NCBI GenBank assembly: GCA_018263115.1
Contig: JADFDC010000017.1
Span: 1-42,168 of the forward strand
Length of the DNA stretch: 42,168 bases
From: Thiobacillus sp.
Lineage (GTDB): Bacteria; Pseudomonadota; Gammaproteobacteria; Burkholderiales; Thiobacillaceae
Direction: 5' to 3'
Shown here piece after piece: positions 29,259-36,287 of this stretch (position 1 is the stretch's first letter; each line of letters begins with the position of its first letter). Below the pieces are notes generated by a model that was not told where the DNA came from, ran no database searches, and worked only from the letters and a program-made list of their open reading frames with translations. Made by a program: the position numbers and the translations under genes.

Positions 29259-29681
29259 TCAAACGCTTTTCAGCTTTTCGCTTACCTTCCGCATCTGCCG
29301 CGCCAGTTCTTCCTCGCTGAACAGGCCCCGTTTGAGCATCGAGTGCGCCAGCGCCAGCAATTGCCTTTCGGGGAAAGGCACATCCATGTATATCGTTTCG
29401 GAAAGGTCATCCTCCTCCGCACGGCGCTCGAGCGACGGCAGGACACATGAGCCAGGCTCGACCTGATCGTAAGGCTTGACACAGGAATCAGCAGCAAGCA
29501 TGTCACATGTCGCCTCCAGGTCAATTTTCCAGGGTGGATCGGGATTGGTAACGCCGTACTGCTCTGCAAGCTCGTCCCAGACCCGTCCCTTGATACGAAC
29601 TTCTTCAAGCACGGCGATGGGTGTCGTATCCGTCCCTTGCCAGCTCTTGAAATCCTGATTGCCGTTTTCAGCAATAGCCAT
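29259..29681 (-). CDS. Thiocyanate hydrolase activator, P15K-like
   Basis: 140 residues (about 15 kDa), 28 bases after scnC, with TAGGAGT as ribosome-binding site. Thiobacillus thioparus has an activator called P15K, encoded just after its scn genes, needed for functional expression of the Co enzyme; size and position match. The C-terminal half (PERQLLALAHSMLKRGLFSEEEL) resembles the helical part of nitrile hydratase beta-type chains, as known for activators of this superfamily. Cys at about 59, 67 and 79 could bind cobalt. It would insert or oxidise the metal site in ScnC. Confidence 0.85.
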   Translation of the reverse strand: MAIAENGNQDFKSWQGTDTTPIAVLEEVRIKGRVWDELAEQYGVTNPDPPWKIDLEATCDMLAADSCVKPYDQVEPGSCVLPSLERRAEEDDLSETIYMDVPFPERQLLALAHSMLKRGLFSEEELARQMRKVSEKLKSV

Positions 29682-29709
29682 GGCGTTTACTCCTAAAAAC
29701 TTGTGCAGG

Positions 29710-30447
29710 TCAATGGTCGTGGTGCACCGGGCGATTCGCCTTTAGCACCGGACGTTTGGCATTCGCCGTAATGCCGGGCTTGGGCACCGCAACACCGATC
29801 AGGCAGTCACGAGTCACGATCGCAGCCAGCTGGTCTTCAGTCCAGCCTTCCGTACCTTCAGGACGCACCGGCATCACTATGTAGCGGGTCTTCTGGTTGG
29901 AATCAGCCACGCGAATCTGGACTTCCGGCGGCAGCTGCAGGCCAAACTCGGCGAGCACCTGACGCGGCCAGCGTACCAGACGGCGGCGATAGTTCGGGGT
30001 ACGGTACCACTCGGGTGACTGCCCCAGAATCGGACGTGGATAACACGAGCACAATGTGCACACCACCACGTGCTTCAATGTTGGTGTATCGGCGAGTACG
30101 CGCAGATTGCAGTAGTCGCTGGGAGTACCAAACTGGGTTGGCGGGCTGGTCACCCAGTTGACGCCTACAGCCTTGCTGGCCTCGACGCCATCCTCAATAC
30201 AGAGTTTTTTATACTCGGGATCCAGCCAGGCCTTGGCAACCAGGCGTGCAGCCGGCAACGGGCCAAGGGTGTGAACATATTCCTTCCAGACGCGGTGATC
30301 CTCAGCGGAGAACAAGCCCTTTTCGATGGCCAGTTCACGCACAGCCATTTCGAGAATTTCGAAATCGCTGACTTCCTCCACCATGGGAGCAGGTTTATGG
30401 TCGTGGCTGTGACCGTGGTCGTGATCGTGATCGTGATCTGCTGACAT
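29710..30447 (-). CDS. scnC: Thiocyanate hydrolase gamma subunit (metal-binding)
   Basis: 245 residues. It carries the cobalt claw VCTLCSC with Cys130, Cys133 and Cys135, the nitrile-hydratase-superfamily metal site in which two Cys become sulfinic and sulfenic acids. Both ends are His-rich: HDHDHDHGHSHDH at residues 5-17 and HHDH at the end, possibly for holding metal. The enzyme turns SCN- plus water into carbonyl sulfide and ammonia in the cytoplasm. Length and sequence are very close to what I recall of the T. thioparus gamma chain. Gene order scnB-scnA-scnC is that of the known operon. Confidence 0.97.
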   Translation of the reverse strand: MSADHDHDHDHGHSHDHKPAPMVEEVSDFEILEMAVRELAIEKGLFSAEDHRVWKEYVHTLGPLPAARLVAKAWLDPEYKKLCIEDGVEASKAVGVNWVTSPPTQFGTPSDYCNLRVLADTPTLKHVVVCTLCSCYPRPILGQSPEWYRTPNYRRRLVRWPRQVLAEFGLQLPPEVQIRVADSNQKTRYIVMPVRPEGTEGWTEDQLAAIVTRDCLIGVAVPKPGITANAKRPVLKANRPVHHDH

Positions 30448-30484
30448 CTGTATTTCCTCTTGTCAATAATATCTGTGAGTCCGG

Positions 30485-30856
30485 TTACGCTTTCTCGAGA
30501 TAGCGTTCCGGGATTTCGGTCTCAACAGTGTCGTTAGAGAACGTGTCGCTGTATTCGGGCCAAAGCTCCTTTGAAGGAAACACAATGCTGTAGAACCACT
30601 CCACGTGCTCCTCGTTGCCAAAGGCTTCATCTTCCGCGGCGGGGCTCTCGTAAACCAGCCTGACAATCGTACCCACTGCGCCACGGGTGTAGGTCATGGT
30701 GCGGGTATAGAAAAGGTCAGGCAAATCCTTGATGCGAACGCGGTCGCCCTCCTTGAACTTTGCCTTGCCAGCCATACCCTTGAAACACTGTGGATCGCCA
30801 ATGCCCGTGGCCATCTTTGCGTGGTGGGTTCTGTCGTAATGTGGCTTGTTGCTCAT
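30485..30856 (-). CDS. scnA: Thiocyanate hydrolase alpha subunit
   Basis: 123 residues from ATG 30856; the open frame runs further upstream through scnB antisense-free sequence but without a family match. The protein contains the SH3-like beta-subunit fold of nitrile hydratases (FKEGDRVRIKDLP, then YTRGAVGTIVRLVYESP, WFYSIVFPSKELWPE). In the dodecameric enzyme the alpha and beta chains together correspond to the nitrile hydratase beta chain. It starts 20 bases after scnB and ends 37 bases before scnC, with an AGAGGTG ribosome-binding site. Confidence 0.95.
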   Translation of the reverse strand: MSNKPHYDRTHHAKMATGIGDPQCFKGMAGKAKFKEGDRVRIKDLPDLFYTRTMTYTRGAVGTIVRLVYESPAAEDEAFGNEEHVEWFYSIVFPSKELWPEYSDTFSNDTVETEIPERYLEKA

Positions 30857-30876
30857 AGCGCTGTCACCTCTCTGGA

Positions 30877-31350
30877 TTACTTGTTCTTGGGGGGCATGTA
30901 TTCGCCCAGGCCCTTGCCGGATGCAACACGCTCCTTCAGCTCGACAATCTTGTTGTGCAGTTCGGTAAGCGTGCAGTACTGCTTGTCGACCAGGATGCGG
31001 GCGGCCGTCATCAGCCAGCGTCCGTAGTAGGGCATGCCGAGATATACGGTTTGACCGACGTCGACGTTCTGCTTGCGGCGGCGCTCTTCCGCCGTCCACA
31101 CGCCACGCCAGGCCAAGCATTCGCAAGTCGCGAAGGTATTCAGTTCCCAGACCTCTTCTTCCTTCTCGTGATACACGATTGGTGTATCCGGTTCGCCGCC
31201 GACGTCGTGCGGGGTACGCGTATAGGCCCGGTAAAGGGTGTGGTCGATCTCGGTTGGCGCGGGCGCGTGGGTCTGCTTGTGCAGCGCAGGCTGCAAAAGC
31301 GGGGTCGTCTGAAGATGTCGAAGTACCTCTTCTCTGGTGGACGATGACAT
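30877..31350 (-). CDS. scnB: Thiocyanate hydrolase beta subunit
   Basis: 157 residues, the same length as the known beta chain. Features: FATCECLAWRGVWTAEERRRK in the middle and YYGRWLMTAARILVDKQYCTLTELHNKI, the helical part equivalent to the N-terminal half of nitrile hydratase beta. First gene of the scn transcript, with a good AAGGAG site nine bases before the ATG. About 180-250 bp upstream is a copy of the cynR upstream region containing a LysR-type box, which suggests cyanate- or thiocyanate-dependent activation. Confidence 0.96.
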   Translation of the reverse strand: MSSSTREEVLRHLQTTPLLQPALHKQTHAPAPTEIDHTLYRAYTRTPHDVGGEPDTPIVYHEKEEEVWELNTFATCECLAWRGVWTAEERRRKQNVDVGQTVYLGMPYYGRWLMTAARILVDKQYCTLTELHNKIVELKERVASGKGLGEYMPPKNK

Positions 31351-31377
31351 TGTTTTAGACTCCTTATCTCTGTGTTA

Positions 31378-31397
31378 CGGACAAGTCGGTTTGCCCG
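31378..31397 (-). promoter_or_regulatory. Leader hairpin of the scn mRNA
   Basis: On the minus strand CGGGCAA pairs with TTGTCCG (one G-U) over a 6-base loop, 28 bases before the scnB start. It has no U run, so it is more likely an mRNA-stabilising or translation-modulating structure than a terminator. Confidence 0.4.
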
Positions 31398-31531
31398 AAA
31401 CGTTAATCAACATACTCGAACTGCCGACCTCGATTCTGTTGACACCAAATCCAACGACCTGACCCAACTTTGTCTTGTACTACACATCAGTCAAACCGCT
31501 CGACAAAACGGCGCGCGTCATTGATGTACAC

Positions 31532-31602
31532 AACTATGGATCAAGCCTTGATGGATTTCCAAGACTAAATAATGATGAACCCCATAGGCGAAGGCTATAG
31601 AT
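31532..31602 (+). promoter_or_regulatory. Copy of the cynR upstream region with LysR-type box, upstream of scnB
   Basis: 71 bases align without gaps to 34050-34120 in front of cynR: about 50 of 71 are identical, and 37 of 47 from 31556 on. It includes a 15-base run TTTCCAAGACTAAAT identical in both. The box ATAG-GCGAAGG-CTAT (31584-31598) is a T-N11-A palindrome typical of LysR-family binding sites. Both copies lie upstream of a minus-strand operon (scnB here, cbiM there). The start codons of cynR are not kept in this copy while the palindrome arms are. Confidence 0.65.
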
Positions 31603-31761
31603 AAGCTGTCGCCATCCCTAAGACTCCCGAGTACGTCGCACGGATGAAAATCAGCCTTGATTCCCAAGTCAAACGAATGACGCCCGCTCGGCAAGCACGA
31701 AAAATATCGGCGCAACCGGGAGCCGGCAAAACCTGGCAATTAGAATCAGCGCTGAAATACG

Positions 31762-32583
31762 TCATTGGCGGCGAACCATGTACGTGTAGTAATTGCAGCA
31801 AGCGAAAAACTTGCCGTCTTCCATCGCCTTTTGCTGATCGTTCATCCAGTTTTCCACTTCAGACTGCGGCAGCAGGCTGGCCTTGATTACGTAAGGGACA
31901 TAGGTTTCGGCAAACGATTTGAAATAGCTTCCGTTTCCGATTTCTGTCAACGCGTCGCCCCATGCAGCCACCAGTTCCAGTCCATAGTCGGACAGTAGTC
32001 GTGGCAAATCCCGCATGATTCTCGGATTGTTGAAGGTTGCGTTCGCCAGCGCCGCATCCATCCGACTGCCAAAGTCGTGATCCGGGTAGCCAAATGTCAG
32101 GGATGAGTAATCGCCGTCAAACACGACCACCATCCCCCCAGGTCGGACTACACGCGCCATTTCCTTAATCACCAATGCCGGGTCAGCGGCATGGCTGATC
32201 AGCGTATGCGCGATCACTGCATCGAATGTTCCGGAGGGGAAATCCAGATGATGGGCATCGCCCACCTGGAACATGATCCTGTCGCCGACTCCTTCTGTCT
32301 GAGCAAAGGACCATGCAGCATCAATAATGGTCTGGCATTGATCAACGCCAACGGATTCACCCTTGAAATCTCCGCAACGCGCCAGTTTGCGCAAATTGGC
32401 GCCCGTGCCGCAGCCAACTTCCAGCAACCGGGCAGACGATCGCAACTTCAGCCGGGCAACATACTTGTCCAGCAACGCCGCGAAGACTGCGTCCATTGCC
32501 CTGCTTTCGAGCCTGACAACAAGCCGTTGCAGCGCGGCTTCATCAAGCTCGTTGATGTAACGGTGCGGGTCGCGTGCCGCCAT
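31762..32583 (-). CDS. Class I SAM-dependent methyltransferase
   Basis: 273 residues. Motif I is LLEVGCGTGANL (about 53-64), then GVDQCQTII, GDAHHLDFPSGTFDAVIAHTLISH (motifs II-III), and RVVRPGGMVVVFDGD (post-motif). It is in the UbiE/Methyltransf_11 group; the substrate is unknown. It sits between cynS (86 bases upstream) and the scn control region, on the same strand. Possible roles include methylating a sulfur or thiocyanate-derived thiol, but nothing in the sequence proves it. A CC pair in KFFACCNYYTYM near the C-terminus is unusual. The start has only a weak ribosome-binding site. Confidence 0.85.
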   Translation of the reverse strand: MAARDPHRYINELDEAALQRLVVRLESRAMDAVFAALLDKYVARLKLRSSARLLEVGCGTGANLRKLARCGDFKGESVGVDQCQTIIDAAWSFAQTEGVGDRIMFQVGDAHHLDFPSGTFDAVIAHTLISHAADPALVIKEMARVVRPGGMVVVFDGDYSSLTFGYPDHDFGSRMDAALANATFNNPRIMRDLPRLLSDYGLELVAAWGDALTEIGNGSYFKSFAETYVPYVIKASLLPQSEVENWMNDQQKAMEDGKFFACCNYYTYMVRRQ

Positions 32584-32669
32584 GCTTGATGTATCAGCCC
32601 GACCGACCGTAGCCGGTCAGCAGGGAAGCCGGTTGCAATTGCCAATACCGCGCAGCGACCCGCTTGCCA

Positions 32670-33110
32670 TTACCAGGATTTGTAAGGCAGGAACTTGCCA
32701 TTCAGCGTCACCACGACACGATCGCCCTTGGGGTCTTCCTGCTTTTCGATATTCATCGAGAAATCAATTGCGCTCATGATGCCGTCACCAAATTTTTCGT
32801 TGATCAACTCCTTGATGGTTTCGCCATAGACGCCGACGATTTCGTACCAGCGGTAAATCACGGGGTCGGTGGGAATGACCTGATTCCAGGTTTTAAGCGG
32901 AAACTGCTGAAGCGCCGCCGACACTTCCTTTCCCAGGCCCAGCAACTTGGCCACCGCATCCGCCTGTTTTTTCTCCAGGTGGTTCATTCCCATGCAGGCC
33001 GAGCAGGTAAATTCGGCGGACAATCCCACAGCCTTGGCGATATCGCTCCATTTTTTGCCTTTTGCGAGCTTGGCCTGAAGAATGGCCTCTTTCATCTCCA
33101 TTTTGTTCAT
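32670..33110 (-). CDS. cynS: Cyanate hydratase (cyanase)
   Basis: 146 residues. It converts cyanate plus bicarbonate to ammonia and two CO2. Catalytic residues are in place: Arg and Glu in IYRWYEIVGVYG (Arg96 and Glu99 of the E. coli enzyme) and Ser in GDGIMSAIDF. The N-terminal half is the five-helix DNA-binding-like domain; the C-terminus VTLNGKFLPYKSW is the usual end. No carbonic anhydrase (cynT) or cyanate permease (cynX) adjoins; the cbiM gene is upstream instead, separated by a strong terminator. Ribosome-binding site GGAG, 9 bases before the ATG. Confidence 0.96.
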   Translation of the reverse strand: MNKMEMKEAILQAKLAKGKKWSDIAKAVGLSAEFTCSACMGMNHLEKKQADAVAKLLGLGKEVSAALQQFPLKTWNQVIPTDPVIYRWYEIVGVYGETIKELINEKFGDGIMSAIDFSMNIEKQEDPKGDRVVVTLNGKFLPYKSW

Positions 33111-33141
33111 TGTTTCACTCCAGCGTTATGTAATTCATGGC

Positions 33142-33186
33142 AAAAAAAACGCCGGTTCGATATTCTGTGAAGAAATCGTTCCGGCG
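33142..33186 (-). terminator. Strong intrinsic terminator between cbiM and cynS
   Basis: Reading the minus strand, CGCCGG (33186-33181) and CCGGCG (33155-33150) enclose CGAT/ATCG and TTCT/AGAA pairings with a 4-base loop, and eight U follow (33149-33142). It lies 31 bases before the cynS start. A second stem, AACCTCC/GGAGGTT (33192-33217), lies just upstream and could take part in an alternative fold. Confidence 0.88.
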
Positions 33187-33228
33187 CGTATAACCTCCAG
33201 TTCTGGCACCGGAGGTTCCACTCTTCAA

Positions 33229-33909
33229 TCAGGCAGCGCCCCTGTAGAGACGCTGATGGAATACCATGCTGTCTTTAAGCTGATACAACGATTTGGCAAC
33301 GGCAAGAATCGCCACATCCAGAATGGGTTCAATGATGATGACTGCCAGATAAGCAACACTGAACGAACCGACACTGACCAGATTCTCGGCGCCAAACCCC
33401 TGCCCGTAAAATGCCCAGAACGCGACCCAGGCTATGACTCCGCCCTGATAGGCCGTCGATAACGCCAGACATTGCTTGTAACTGACGTCCTTGTAAGCGG
33501 TATTCGCGGGAATGATTCGCTGCGCCAGCGCACTGACAACCATTAAAGGAACAAGCAGCGTCGTCGTATTGATTCCGTACTGCGGCAGGTCGGCGGGCGC
33601 GAAAAACAAACCCTGAGCCAACAGCCCCAACGCCAGACCAATTGCGGCCGGCGCGGCACCAAACATCAGGAACAGGGTAGCCCCAAGAATAAAGTGCACC
33701 TCGGAAACTCCCACCGGGTAGTGCGGCAATACCTGGAAAAAGCAGAACACGAGAACCGTGGTAATCAGACTGCGAATGCCGAGGGCGATTGCGCCATCCT
33801 TTTTGACCGAATCCCATGCCAGTTTCAGGCTGTATGCCGCCACGGCAGCACCCGAAACATAACCCAGCGCCATTTTGGCTCCATCAACAATTCCCGGTTC
33901 GATGTGCAT
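33229..33909 (-). CDS. cbiM: CbiM-family cobalt transport membrane component
   Basis: 226 residues with about six membrane helices. It begins MHIEPGIVDGAKMALGYVSG: the N-terminal Met-His is the metal-binding feature of CbiM/NikM S-components, and VSEVHFILGATLFLMFGAAPAAIGLALGLL is the family core. It would take up Co2+, needed by thiocyanate hydrolase, whose genes lie 2 kb downstream. The usual partners (CbiN, CbiQ, CbiO) are not adjacent, so the energising module must be elsewhere, or it works alone. It has an AAGGAG ribosome-binding site and starts about 200 bp from cynR, divergently. Confidence 0.85.
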   Translation of the reverse strand: MHIEPGIVDGAKMALGYVSGAAVAAYSLKLAWDSVKKDGAIALGIRSLITTVLVFCFFQVLPHYPVGVSEVHFILGATLFLMFGAAPAAIGLALGLLAQGLFFAPADLPQYGINTTTLLVPLMVVSALAQRIIPANTAYKDVSYKQCLALSTAYQGGVIAWVAFWAFYGQGFGAENLVSVGSFSVAYLAVIIIEPILDVAILAVAKSLYQLKDSMVFHQRLYRGAA

Positions 33910-33965
33910 GTACCTCTCCTTTGATATATAAACATTTCAGAATATGCAAGCTTCCATCTGGCCCG

Positions 33966-33995
33966 TTTCAGCCCAAGGCGGCTTTGGCTCTGAAA
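33966..33995 (-). promoter_or_regulatory. Leader hairpin upstream of cbiM
   Basis: TTTCA (33966-33970) pairs with TGAAA (33991-33995), GCC (33971-33973) with GGC (33986-33988), AAG (33975-33977) with CTT (33982-33984), loop GCGG: about 11 pairs with one mismatch and a 2-base bulge. It lies 57-86 bases before the cbiM start. It does not resemble a cobalamin or NiCo riboswitch. A second perfect inverted repeat, CGTGAA/TTCACG, is at 34018-34040. Confidence 0.4.
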
Positions 33996-34049
33996 TCATC
34001 GATCAATCGCCAAAATACGTGAATGCCACTGCCTTTCACGATTGAACTT

Positions 34050-34120
34050 AACTATGTAGCATGAGACTATATTTTTCCAAGACTAAATTCTGATAAGTTC
34101 AATAGGAGATGGCTATGGAT
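34050..34120 (+). promoter_or_regulatory. cynR control region with LysR-type box
   Basis: This block has the palindrome ATAG-GAGATGG-CTAT (34102-34116, T-N11-A), which overlaps the cynR ribosome-binding site and start codon, and the TTTCCAAGACTAAAT element (34074-34088). The same arrangement recurs upstream of scnB. LysR regulators commonly bind such boxes near their own start to repress themselves and activate the divergent operon, here cbiM and possibly cynS. Confidence 0.65.
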
Positions 34121-35197
34121 CGAAATCTCATGTTTCCACGTTCGATTCGCTATCTGGCCGCCGTGGCCGAGCATCACAGCTTTACCCGCGCAGCGGAAGT
34201 GCTGTATGTCTCTCAACCGACTCTTTCCCAGCAAATCAAGCAACTGGAAGACCTGCTCGAAGTGCAACTGCTGGACCGGTCGGGGCGCACCGTTCGCCTA
34301 ACCGCCGCCGGTGAGGTCTATCTGCAACACGCCCGTCGGGCCCTGGGTGAACTGGATGCCGGCAAGCGGGCTATCCACGAACTGCAGGATCTGACTCGAG
34401 GCTCGCTCCGGCTGGGCATGACACCTATTACCGATTATCTGGCCACCACATTGCTCGACCAGTTCAACGCCCGCTATCCGGGCATTACCCTGAGCACTCT
34501 TGAAATGCCCCAGAGCGACATTGAGGCCGCCCTGGCGGAAGATCGCGTTGACCTTGGTATTGCCTTTGGCAGCTCAACCGGAATCGGGGATCAGTCCGAA
34601 GCCATCGACAACCATATCCTGTTTGTCGAGACTCTCAATCTTGCCGTTGGCGAAGGGCACCCCAGAGCCGGGCAGGCTGGACCGCTAAACGGCCATGCGC
34701 TTGAGCAGGAACCACTGGTGCTGTTCAATTCAGACTATGCGCTGCGGCGGCATTTTGATTTGTATTGCCTTGAGCATGGCATTACGCCGCGCATCGCGAT
34801 GGAGGTCACTTCCCTCAGCGTCATCATCGAAGTCGTCCGTCTCGGCCGTCTCGCCACCATTCTTCCCGATTCCATTTCCTGCTCGCAGCAAGGGCTTCAT
34901 TCGGTTACCCTGTTACCCGAGCTGCCCCATCACACGATTTCGCTGATCTGTCGCAAGGAAGCCTACAAAAGCCCTGCCTGTCAGGCTTTTGGCGAACTCG
35001 CGGCGGACTGGTCCGCTGTCGTATGCCGAATGCAGCCCCGGCACAGATTCAGGCCTTGCCCGATGACTGACATATGCGCACTGGACAAGTGCAAATTCCC
35101 GGGCACATGCGCCACAGAAAACCCGGCTGAATTGTCTGGCAGGCCTGCCAATTATTGGGATGCAAGCCTGGAACCAAACACCACGAAAACTGCGTAA
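34115..35197 (+). CDS. cynR: CynR-type LysR transcriptional regulator with Cys-rich C-terminal extension
   Basis: 360 residues from ATG 34115, which sits six bases after AGGAG; ATG 34109 is the alternative but too close to that site. The HTH (SIRYLAAVAEHHSFTRAAEVLYVSQPTLSQQIKQLEDLL) and the effector domain (DLTRGSLRLGMTPITDYLATTLLDQFNARYPGITL) follow E. coli CynR closely. The family usually ends near residue 300. Here about 55 more residues follow, with four Cys spaced C-x5-C-x4-C-x5-C (about 315-332, CPMTDIC, CALDKC, CKFPGTC). This might bind metal or sense redox state. It is divergent from cbiM-cynS. Confidence 0.9.
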   Translation: MDRNLMFPRSIRYLAAVAEHHSFTRAAEVLYVSQPTLSQQIKQLEDLLEVQLLDRSGRTVRLTAAGEVYLQHARRALGELDAGKRAIHELQDLTRGSLRLGMTPITDYLATTLLDQFNARYPGITLSTLEMPQSDIEAALAEDRVDLGIAFGSSTGIGDQSEAIDNHILFVETLNLAVGEGHPRAGQAGPLNGHALEQEPLVLFNSDYALRRHFDLYCLEHGITPRIAMEVTSLSVIIEVVRLGRLATILPDSISCSQQGLHSVTLLPELPHHTISLICRKEAYKSPACQAFGELAADWSAVVCRMQPRHRFRPCPMTDICALDKCKFPGTCATENPAELSGRPANYWDASLEPNTTKTA

Positions 35198-35225
35198 CCG
35201 AGGCCGCTACCCAGGCAGGGGTGAC

Positions 35226-35786
35226 TCAAACCTGTTGATCGAGCCCGGTCCGTTTGCGCAATCGCTTGATCGCCCGCACGAAAATAGCCGGATCACCCAG
35301 TGATCTTGCCAAAACCAGCGCCCCCTGAATTCCCGCGACTACCTCTTCGGCTGCCTCGCGCGCGGCATTTTTCTCAAATCCACTTCGCCTCAGCGCGGTG
35401 GCGAGCATTCTTGTCCAGTCAAGAAAGTAGGCCTGTATTTCCGAAGGGAATCGATCGCGCGCGTCATCAAGGGCAAAAGCGCCCATCAGACAGGTCCGTC
35501 TGCCCGTATCGAAGAAACGAAGGACTTCCGTGAACATGTGGTCAATACCCCCGTCAGGGTTATCGGGGGCTCGCATCGGCATGAAAACATTTTCCTCGAA
35601 CCAGTCGGCCACTTCGAATAGCACCGCTCTGGCCATACCTTCCTTCCCATCGGGGAAAAGGTGATACAGGCTGCCTTTGCCCAAGCCAGTCCTGTTCGTG
35701 ATTTCCGACAAGCTCGCCCCCGCGTAACCATGCTCACGAAAAATCTCCGCCAGAATTTGTGTTACATCGCTGCGTTCAGTAACCAT
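35226..35786 (-). CDS. TetR-family transcriptional regulator
   Basis: 186 residues. The HTH is at about 8-50 (ILAEIFREHGYAGASLSEITNRTGLGKGSLYHLFPDGKEGMARAVL). The C-terminal half (RRTCLMGAFALDDARDRFPSEIQAYFLDW) resembles the LmrA/YxaF group, with one Cys in RRTCLMG that may sense electrophiles. It starts 12 bases after the DUF1348 stop, so it is the second gene of a two-gene operon. A perfect palindrome upstream of DUF1348 is its probable operator. Confidence 0.88.
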   Translation of the reverse strand: MVTERSDVTQILAEIFREHGYAGASLSEITNRTGLGKGSLYHLFPDGKEGMARAVLFEVADWFEENVFMPMRAPDNPDGGIDHMFTEVLRFFDTGRRTCLMGAFALDDARDRFPSEIQAYFLDWTRMLATALRRSGFEKNAAREAAEEVVAGIQGALVLARSLGDPAIFVRAIKRLRKRTGLDQQV

Positions 35787-35798
35787 ACGCGCAAGGCA

Positions 35799-36269
35799 CT
35801 AGAAAAGCCCCATTTCAGTAAGCCCTGGATGTTCCTCCGGACGCGGTCCCTGCTTCCATAAAAACTTGCGATCGGATGCCTGAATCGGAACATCGTTGAT
35901 ACTGGCCTCGCGACGGCGCATCAGACCACGCTCATCGAATTCCCACAGTTCGTTGCCATGCGAGCGGCACCAATTGCCGGAATCATCGTGCCACTCATAC
36001 TTGAAGCGGACAGCGATGCGGTTATCAGTAAAGCACCAGAGTTCCTTGATCAGACGGTAATCAAGCTCACGCACCCATTTGCGTTTCAGAAATTCCACAA
36101 TGGCATTGCGCCCCTGAAGGAATTCTCCGCGATTGCGCCACTGGCTATCTTCCGTATAGGCAAGAGATACTTTTTCCGGGTCGTGCGTATTCCAGGCGTT
36201 CTCGGCCATGCGGACTTTCTGGATCGCTGTTTCTTTGGTAAATGGTGGAAAGGGCGGACGTTCAGACAT
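35799..36269 (-). CDS. DUF1348 (NTF2-like) family protein
   Basis: 156 residues from ATG 36269; AAGGAG is 8 bases upstream, whereas ATG 36275 would be only 2 bases from it. Family features: [38 protein letters not shown] at the start, [20 protein letters not shown], and [24 protein letters not shown]. The fold is a cone-shaped NTF2-like barrel; the activity is unknown. Such genes are often paired with a TetR regulator and induced by reactive compounds, as the context here suggests. Confidence 0.9.
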   Translation of the reverse strand: MSERPPFPPFTKETAIQKVRMAENAWNTHDPEKVSLAYTEDSQWRNRGEFLQGRNAIVEFLKRKWVRELDYRLIKELWCFTDNRIAVRFKYEWHDDSGNWCRSHGNELWEFDERGLMRRREASINDVPIQASDRKFLWKQGPRPEEHPGLTEMGLF

Positions 36270-36287
36270 GTTCATTTCTCCTTGTTG

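Larger units (their letters stand above)
31351..31761. other. 411-bp intergenic region before scnB: leader, regulatory block and unassigned DNA
   Basis: From scnB outward it contains a leader hairpin (31378-31397), a possible -35-like TTGACT on the minus strand (31494-31489) without a convincing -10, the 71-bp block shared with the cynR promoter (31532-31602), and about 160 bp up to the methyltransferase stop in which I see no gene, repeat or terminator. Short frames here have no ribosome-binding sites and match nothing I know. Confidence 0.6.

Noticed and set aside
31603-31761. Remnant of a second cynR gene after the duplicated control block
   Set aside because: Similarity stops just after the former start codon; translated frames do not resemble the CynR helix-turn-helix.
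31644-31886. 80-codon plus-strand ORF beside the methyltransferase
   Set aside because: It overlaps the methyltransferase antisense, lacks a ribosome-binding site and matches nothing.
33910-34049. Cobalamin or NiCo riboswitch before cbiM
   Set aside because: Hairpins exist, but none of the conserved boxes of either riboswitch class can be found.
22340-35197. Thiocyanate dehydrogenase or carbonyl sulfide hydrolase
   Set aside because: No multicopper thiocyanate dehydrogenase and no beta-carbonic-anhydrase-like protein is encoded in this span.
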